In this document: piece by piece, positions 6,931 through 10,709 of the stretch
Layout: every line of letters begins with the position of its first letter
Position numbering within the stretch: the first letter of the stretch is position 1
Assembly: GCA_946885755.1 (NCBI GenBank)
Contig: CAMPHB010000023.1
Span: 1 to 10,709, forward strand
DNA length: 10,709 bases
Direction: 5' to 3'
From: an uncultured Methylophaga sp.
GTDB lineage: Bacteria; Pseudomonadota; Gammaproteobacteria; Nitrosococcales; Methylophagaceae
The notes under the pieces: model-generated
Databases searched by the model: none
What the model saw: only the letters and a program-made list of their open reading frames with translations
Told to the model about the DNA's origin: nothing
Position numbers and translations under genes: made by a program

Positions 6931-8141
6931 TGATATGTCACCCTTTCCGGTACGGTTTTATCTTTATCGAACTTGGTGTAAACCGGCATCAATATAAAGA
7001 AGGCAAAATAAATAACCGTAAACACCCGTGCCAAAATTGTGTACAGGCTGGTGGCCGGTTGGGTACCGAGATAACCCAATGCCACAAAGCTGATGACAAA
7101 CAATACCAATGCTGTGCGGAAATAAGGACCACGGTAACGCACCGAACGGACTTTACTGCGATCCAGCCAGGGCAGTAAAAACAGCACAACAATAGCGAGC
7201 CCCATGGCAATAACACCGAACAGCTTATCCGGGACTGCCCGCAGAATCGCGTAAAACGGTGTGAAATACCACAATGGCACAATGTGCTCAGGTGTTTTTA
7301 ATGGATTCGCAGGCACAAAGTTATCTTTTTCAAGGAACCAACCACCCCCTTCCGGGGCGTAGAACAATACCAGCGCAAAGATAAACAAAAACGCCACGAC
7401 ACCGACCAGATCTTTAACAGTGTAATAAGGATGGAACGGAATACCATCCAGCGGTTTGCCATTGGCATCTTTGGTTTTTTTGATTTCAACGCCGTCCGGG
7501 TTATTAGAACCCACTTCATGCAGCGCCAGAATATGCATGACAACAAGACCCAGCAACACAATCGGCAGCGCAATAACATGGAAAGCAAAAAAGCGGTTCA
7601 AAGTGGCATCAGCAACAACAAAGTCACCACGGATCCATAAAGCCAGTTGTTCACCCACCACCGGGATCGCGCCAAACAGGGAAATAATCACCTGCGCGCC
7701 CCAGTAAGACATTTGACCCCAAGGCAGCAGATAACCCATAAAAGCTTCGGCCATCAGCACAACATACAACAACATGCCAAAGATCCAGATCAATTCACGC
7801 GGCTGTTTATAAGAGCCATACATCAGACCACGGAACATGTGCAGATAAATCACCACAAAAAATGCTGAGGCACCGGTAGAGTGTAAATAACGGATCAGCC
7901 AGCCCCATTCGACATCACGCATGATGTATTCAACTGAGGCAAACGCCAGATCAGCATCCGGCTTGTAATTCATGGTCAGGAAAATGCCGGTGATGATCTG
8001 CATCACCAGAATCAATAAAGCCAGCGAACCAAAGAAATACCAGAAATTAAAATTTTTCGGTGCGTAGTATTCAGAAAGATGTTCTTTCCACATCTTGCTG
8101 GCAGGAAAGCGGGCGTCGACCCAGTCCATCATCTTGGCCAT
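6927..8141 (-). CDS. petB: Cytochrome b of the bc1 complex
   Basis: Membrane subunit that oxidises ubiquinol and carries haems bL and bH. The 404-residue protein is a full-length, unsplit cytochrome b. Probable haem ligands are His87 and His101, and His188 and His203; the second pair is one residue further apart than in alphaproteobacterial proteins. Other landmarks are LLPWGQMSYWGAQV (138-151) and HEVGSNNPDG. The ubiquinol-oxidation loop reads PLWY where many bc1 complexes have PEWY; PVWY/PPWY-type variants are known from other gammaproteobacteria. The start codon overlaps the petA stop by one base. Confidence 0.98.
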   Translation of the reverse strand: MAKMMDWVDARFPASKMWKEHLSEYYAPKNFNFWYFFGSLALLILVMQIITGIFLTMNYKPDADLAFASVEYIMRDVEWGWLIRYLHSTGASAFFVVIYLHMFRGLMYGSYKQPRELIWIFGMLLYVVLMAEAFMGYLLPWGQMSYWGAQVIISLFGAIPVVGEQLALWIRGDFVVADATLNRFFAFHVIALPIVLLGLVVMHILALHEVGSNNPDGVEIKKTKDANGKPLDGIPFHPYYTVKDLVGVVAFLFIFALVLFYAPEGGGWFLEKDNFVPANPLKTPEHIVPLWYFTPFYAILRAVPDKLFGVIAMGLAIVVLFLLPWLDRSKVRSVRYRGPYFRTALVLFVISFVALGYLGTQPATSLYTILARVFTVIYFAFFILMPVYTKFDKDKTVPERVTYQ

Positions 8142-8737
8142 TACGCAGCTCCTTTGGCATGTTCACCGACGATGACAGTGTTATCACCCTGGAAGTGATA
8201 AGGCGGGACCTCCAAATTGATTGGTGCGGGAACGCCTTCAAAAACGCGGCCGGCCAGGTCAAATTTAGAACCATGACAAGGGCAGAAAAAGCCACCTTTC
8301 CAATCTTCACCGAGATCTTCAGGTGCCAGTTCCGGCCGGTAAGTCGGTGAACAACCGAGATGGGTACAAATGCCGACCAGCACCATCACTTCCTCACGGA
8401 TGGATCGCAGCTCATTCTGGCAATATTCAGGTTGTTGGGAAGCGACTTCACTGTCTGGATCGCGTAATTCATCGTCAAGCGTTGACAGTGCTTCAAGAAC
8501 CTCTGGACTGCGACGGTAAACCCAAACTGGCTTACCACGCCATTCAACCGTTAGTAACTGACCAGTCTCAAGCTGGCTGATATCAATTAAAACCGGCGCA
8601 CCGGCGGCTTCTGCTTTGGCGCTCGGTGCAACCGAAGCGACAAAGGGTACGGCAACGGCAATTGCGCCCGCACCACCGACAACACTGGCGGCAGCTGTCA
8701 AAAAGCGCCGTTTGCCGGTATCTACACTGTTACTCAT
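8141..8737 (-). CDS. petA: Rieske iron-sulfur subunit of the bc1 complex
   Basis: Carries the [2Fe-2S] centre that moves electrons from ubiquinol at cytochrome b to cytochrome c1. The 198-residue protein has a Tat-type N terminus (KRRFLTAA, residues 9-16), followed by a hydrophobic stretch that stays as membrane anchor, as is usual for Rieske proteins. Cluster ligands are visible in CTHLGC (Cys124, His126) and CPCHGS (Cys152, His155), with Cys129 and Cys154 placed for the stabilising disulfide. First gene of petABC; an extended -10 promoter lies about 85 bases upstream. Confidence 0.97.
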   Translation of the reverse strand: MSNSVDTGKRRFLTAAASVVGGAGAIAVAVPFVASVAPSAKAEAAGAPVLIDISQLETGQLLTVEWRGKPVWVYRRSPEVLEALSTLDDELRDPDSEVASQQPEYCQNELRSIREEVMVLVGICTHLGCSPTYRPELAPEDLGEDWKGGFFCPCHGSKFDLAGRVFEGVPAPINLEVPPYHFQGDNTVIVGEHAKGAA

Positions 8738-8776
8738 CAGATGAGATCCCCTGACATTCGTTGATAGAGCTTGCTA

Positions 8777-8801
8777 AAAATGGTTTGTAAATGACCATTT
8801 T
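8777..8801. repeat. Inverted repeat in the petA leader
   Basis: Perfect 8-bp arms AAAATGGT (8777-8784) and ACCATTTT (8794-8801) are separated by 9 bases. It lies between the predicted petA -10 box and the start codon, so it could be an operator just downstream of the promoter or a hairpin in the 5' untranslated region. No T-tract follows, so it is not a terminator. The regulator is unknown. Confidence 0.5.
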
Positions 8802-8820
8802 GCAGCAATTAAACCCTTAA

Positions 8821-8829
8821 ATTTTAGCA
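8821..8829 (-). promoter_or_regulatory. Probable petABC promoter (extended -10)
   Basis: Read on the minus strand, TGC-TAAAAT forms an extended -10 element (-10 at 8826-8821). No good -35 box lies 17 bases upstream, which extended -10 promoters tolerate. Transcription would start near 8814, giving a leader of about 75 bases that contains the inverted repeat at 8777-8801. Confidence 0.45.
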
Positions 8830-8850
8830 CAGGCAGTCAGCGATAGGATC

Positions 8851-8878
8851 AAAAAAGCCCACTAAAAAGCGGGCTTTT
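8851..8878 (-). terminator. Terminator of the pseudoazurin gene
   Basis: AAAAGCCC (8853-8860) pairs with GGGCTTTT (8871-8878) around a loop of 10 bases. On the minus strand this gives a hairpin followed by six T residues, about 20 bases after the pseudoazurin stop codon. It separates the pseudoazurin unit from petABC. Confidence 0.85.
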
Positions 8879-8899
8879 CCGGTTCAAGTCAAAAAAGGC

Positions 8900-9343
8900 T
8901 TACTCTACGGCTTTTTGCGCTTTTTTAACCAGACGTTTCAAAGCACCTTTAGGGTCAGAGTCAGCGATGGCTTGCATGTTGGTTGGTTCACCAACGATGA
9001 TTACGCCGCCCATACCAGCACCCCAGTGCGGGTCACATTTATAGAGGTAAACACCTTCTACTGTCAGCGGGTCGGTTTCGAAGTTTGCACCCATTTTTGA
9101 CATGAAACCTTCTGCGCCTTCTGGAATATATTCAGTTACACCATCAGCGCTGGTAAATTTAGTGTTAACCAGATGGCCATTCATTTTAGTCCATCTGACG
9201 GTATCACCCGGTTGGACTTTGACAACCAATGGTTTGAATGAAGTCAAAGAAGCTTCAACTTCATGCGTTTCGGCCATTGCCGCAGCAGAAAACAACGTTG
9301 AAGCACCAAGGATTGCAGTAAATAAAGTTTTGCCAAATTTCAT
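8900..9343 (-). CDS. Pseudoazurin (type 1 copper protein)
   Basis: Small periplasmic blue copper protein that shuttles single electrons. The 147-residue precursor has a Sec signal peptide cleaved after Ala24 (AMA-ET). Copper ligands are complete: His57 in NGHLVN, then Cys103, His106 and Met111 in KCDPHWGAGM. The Cys-x2-His-x4-Met spacing fits pseudoazurin and not amicyanin (Cys-x2-His-x2-Met). IPEGAEGFMSKMG is also typical of pseudoazurins, as is the charged helical C terminus. GAGAGG about 8 bases before ATG 9343 supports the start. It is a single-gene unit with its own terminator. No nitrite or nitrous-oxide reductase gene is in view; electron acceptance from the neighbouring bc1 complex is a reasonable inference, not shown. 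Confidence 0.93.
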   Translation of the reverse strand: MKFGKTLFTAILGASTLFSAAAMAETHEVEASLTSFKPLVVKVQPGDTVRWTKMNGHLVNTKFTSADGVTEYIPEGAEGFMSKMGANFETDPLTVEGVYLYKCDPHWGAGMGGVIIVGEPTNMQAIADSDPKGALKRLVKKAQKAVE

Positions 9344-9411
9344 ATTATGTTCCTCTCAGTTTTTTCTTAAAGGTTTTGCTTTTAATTGCAGGGTCAGTGT
9401 TGCATAGGCAA

Positions 9412-9431
9412 ACTGAACAATGACTGAACAA
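9412..9431. repeat. Tandem 9-bp direct repeat upstream of pseudoazurin
   Basis: ACTGAACAA occurs at 9412-9420 and again at 9423-9431, with a period of 11 bases, about one helical turn. It lies 69-88 bases upstream of the pseudoazurin start, in the expected promoter region, so it may be a regulator-binding site. No convincing -35/-10 pair could be assigned nearby. Confidence 0.45.
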
Positions 9432-9725
9432 CTGTCATTTTTATGTAAATAATTTTTGGTAAGTCCATAGACCAAAGCCGCCGAGTTTACCCCGAGTTAA
9501 AACTGCCTGTCCAAGGTTTTCTGACAAGTCAGGCGGGTTGGGTTGAGCATTTATTATTAGTAATCAAACAGATCCGCTGATTGCAAGCGGTTAAGCACTA
9601 TCACCAAGATTGCAGGATGATGATTTTCAGCTGATAACAAAGACAGTAAGAACCAAACACAGTTGATAAACCCAGATGACTAATAAGTTTGTCGGTGTTT
9701 CTGCAGCCTGGTACCGATGAATCAC

Positions 9726-9821
9726 GTTACCGGCTGACAAGGTTGTTGTAACTGATAAATAGCGCTTTTTTCCAATTACTAAACTGTAAAATGTCTGACT
9801 CGTTACTTTTACACTGTAACG
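9726..9821. repeat. Cluster of GTTAC/GTAAC inverted repeats
   Basis: Three nested inverted pairs lie within 96 bases: GTTAC 9726-9730 with GTAAC 9748-9752; TTAC 9776-9779 with GTAA 9786-9789; and CGTTAC 9801-9806 with GTAACG 9816-9821 (9-base spacer). The last has perfect 6-bp arms. Spacing differs between pairs, so a common operator is possible but not proven. Confidence 0.4.
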
Positions 9822-9895
9822 ATCACAAAATAGCTGTCAGCCGTGCCGTCGATGAAAGATAAACAAGCCCTGAGACGAGAACACTGTTTTTTAGT

Positions 9896-9901
9896 TATAA
9901 T
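9896..9901 (+). promoter_or_regulatory. Candidate -10 box for the zinc-ribbon gene and aspS
   Basis: A perfect TATAAT lies 84 bases before the zinc-ribbon start codon. The -35 region is weak (only GAGAC-like matches near 9871-9877), so activity may depend on an activator or be modest. Confidence 0.45.
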
Positions 9902-9984
9902 CAGCAAGTTCTGGACTTGAAATCAGGTGCACGGCGCCTTATATCAGGCAGCGCAATGATGTTTTTGCATGTTGGAGAATGATC

Positions 9985-10254
9985 ATGCCGTTTTATGAAT
10001 ACCGTTGTGATAGCTGTGGCCACGATTTTGAGGCATTACAGAAAATCAGTGACGAACCTTTACGCCATTGCCCGGCCTGTGATGAGCCGCAACTGCGTAA
10101 ATTAATTTCGGCCGCCGGATTTCGCCTTAAAGGTGAAGGCTGGTACGAAACCGATTTTAAATCTGGCAGCAAACGCAACATCGCTGATTCAGCAGCTGGC
10201 AGCACAGACAGTGCACCCGCCGCAGCATGTGGCAGCAGTTGTGTCTGTCACTAA
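9985..10254 (+). CDS. FmdB-family zinc-ribbon protein
   Basis: Small protein of 89 residues from ATG 9985. It begins with the family hallmark MPFYEYRCDSCGHDFE and has two CxxC pairs, Cys8/Cys11 and Cys29/Cys32, placed to bind one zinc ion. A low-complexity Ser/Ala tail ends in CGSSCVCH, with extra Cys and His that might bind metal. The family is named after a regulator from methylotrophs (FmdB), but the molecular role of most members is unknown. ATG 9985 was chosen over ATG 9979 because GGAG at 9974-9977 is 7 bases from the former and would abut the latter. The gene often precedes aspS in gammaproteobacteria, as here. Confidence 0.9.
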   Translation: MPFYEYRCDSCGHDFEALQKISDEPLRHCPACDEPQLRKLISAAGFRLKGEGWYETDFKSGSKRNIADSAAGSTDSAPAAACGSSCVCH

Positions 10255-10295
10255 GCGAATTGTTCTGACGAACGTCGCTGTCATTTATTAATTGC

Positions 10296-10326
10296 GCCGC
10301 CTGCATTGGGCGGCTTTTGTTTTTTA
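10296..10326 (+). terminator. Terminator between zinc-ribbon gene and aspS
   Basis: GCCGCC (10296-10301) pairs with GGCGGC (10309-10314) around a 7-base loop, followed by TTTTGTTTTTT. It ends 25 bases before the aspS start codon, so aspS would need read-through or its own promoter in a very short space. Confidence 0.85.
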
Positions 10327-10351
10327 TTAATCTGAAATTGTTGGAACCATT

Positions 10352-10709
10352 ATGCGTAGCCATTATTGCGGCGAGGTAAACGAAACATTAGTGGGACAAA
10401 CGGTGACCGTCGCCGGGTGGATGCACCGTCGCCGGGATCATGGTGGCGTTATTTTTATTGATTTACGCGATCGTGAAGGTCTGGTGCAAATCGTCTGTAA
10501 TCCCGAAGATGCTGACAGTTTTGCGGTGGCTGAGAAAGTTCGCAGTGAATATGTGTTGGAAATTTCCGGTGTTGTGCAGCCACGGCCGGCCGGCAGCGAA
10601 AATGCTGAACTGAAAAGCGGCAAAATCGAAGTTATCGCCAAATCACTGCAAATTCTTAACAGCGCCGAAACGCCGCCATTCCCGTTGTCTGAACAGGCTG
10701 ATGTCAGTG
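10352..10709 (+). CDS. aspS: Aspartyl-tRNA synthetase, N-terminal part (partial)
   Basis: Class II aminoacyl-tRNA synthetase that charges tRNA-Asp in the cytoplasm. Only the first 119 codons are in the window; the gene runs off the right edge. Visible is the N-terminal OB-fold anticodon-binding domain: [37 protein letters not shown] (the AspS signature) and GLVQIVCNP, then [11 protein letters not shown] and [14 protein letters not shown] six bases before ATG 10352 supports the start. The catalytic domain is not visible. Confidence 0.96.
   Translation, partial: MRSHYCGEVNETLVGQTVTVAGWMHRRRDHGGVIFIDLRDREGLVQIVCNPEDADSFAVAEKVRSEYVLEISGVVQPRPAGSENAELKSGKIEVIAKSLQILNSAETPPFPLSEQADVS

Larger units (their letters stand above)
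9344..9984. other. 641-base divergent intergenic region without a gene
   Basis: The region lies between the divergent pseudoazurin and zinc-ribbon genes. Stop codons are frequent in all frames, and no open frame with a ribosome-binding site was found. It contains the tandem repeat near pseudoazurin, a small CCGCT/AGCGG hairpin (9574-9590), the TTAC/GTAA repeat cluster (9726-9821) and a TATAAT box (9896-9901). The size and the repeats suggest regulatory DNA or an unannotated small RNA; no tRNA-like fold was recognised. Confidence 0.6.

Noticed and set aside
8900..9343. Amicyanin (methylamine dehydrogenase partner)
   Set aside because: The ligand spacing Cys-x2-His-x4-Met and the IPEGAE segment fit pseudoazurin, not amicyanin.
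9571..9590. CCGCT/AGCGG hairpin as a terminator
   Set aside because: The stem is only 5 bp and no T-tract follows on either strand.
9851..9919. Possible 22-codon plus-strand peptide starting at ATG 9852
   Set aside because: No ribosome-binding site, and the predicted -10 box lies inside it.
1..10709. CRISPR arrays, insertion sequences, rRNA or tRNA genes
   Set aside because: No regular repeat-spacer pattern, transposase motif, terminal inverted repeats or tRNA-like sequence was seen on reading both strands.

Overview
The window looks like a piece of chromosome from a methylotrophic gammaproteobacterium, most like Methylophaga and relatives (Thiotrichales/Piscirickettsiaceae). This is inferred from the combination of a MxaJ/XoxJ-type protein (the periplasmic partner of PQQ methanol dehydrogenases), the typical gammaproteobacterial gene order petABC-sspA-sspB, a pseudoazurin, and a zinc-ribbon gene directly before aspS. 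No mobile element, CRISPR array, rRNA or tRNA gene was seen.

Left part (1-5161): a strong hairpin terminator ends a transcript that comes from outside the window. It is followed by the MxaJ/XoxJ-family gene, which has its own terminator. A small DUF302 lipoprotein gene lies on the opposite strand, and its 3' end runs into that terminator. Divergent from it is a gene for an exported protein of unknown function, then another terminator, then a histidine kinase and an NtrC-like response regulator that form a tight pair. The regulator keeps the receiver, AAA+ and Fis-type DNA-binding domains, but its sigma54-contacting GAFTGA loop is replaced. The kinase has an Asn in place of the acidic residue that normally follows the phospho-accepting His. 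This part is the most unusual of the window.

Middle part (5162-8851, minus strand): petA, petB and petC encode the Rieske protein, cytochrome b and cytochrome c1 of the bc1 complex. Their reading frames overlap by 1 and 4 bases. They are followed by sspA and sspB, a transcription regulator and a ClpXP adaptor, which overlap by 1 base. The sspB stop codon directly abuts the stop codon of the convergent response regulator. A likely extended -10 promoter and a short inverted repeat lie in front of petA.

Right part (8852-10709): a pseudoazurin gene on the minus strand has its own terminator and a tandem 9-bp repeat upstream. A 641-base region without a convincing gene follows. It carries clustered TTAC/GTAA inverted repeats and a perfect TATAAT in front of a small zinc-ribbon (FmdB-family) gene. 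After a terminator, aspS begins and runs off the window.

Functionally, the bc1 operon and pseudoazurin are periplasmic electron-transfer components. They would fit a cell whose methanol oxidation delivers electrons into the periplasm, but the sequence itself does not show that pseudoazurin works with either partner.
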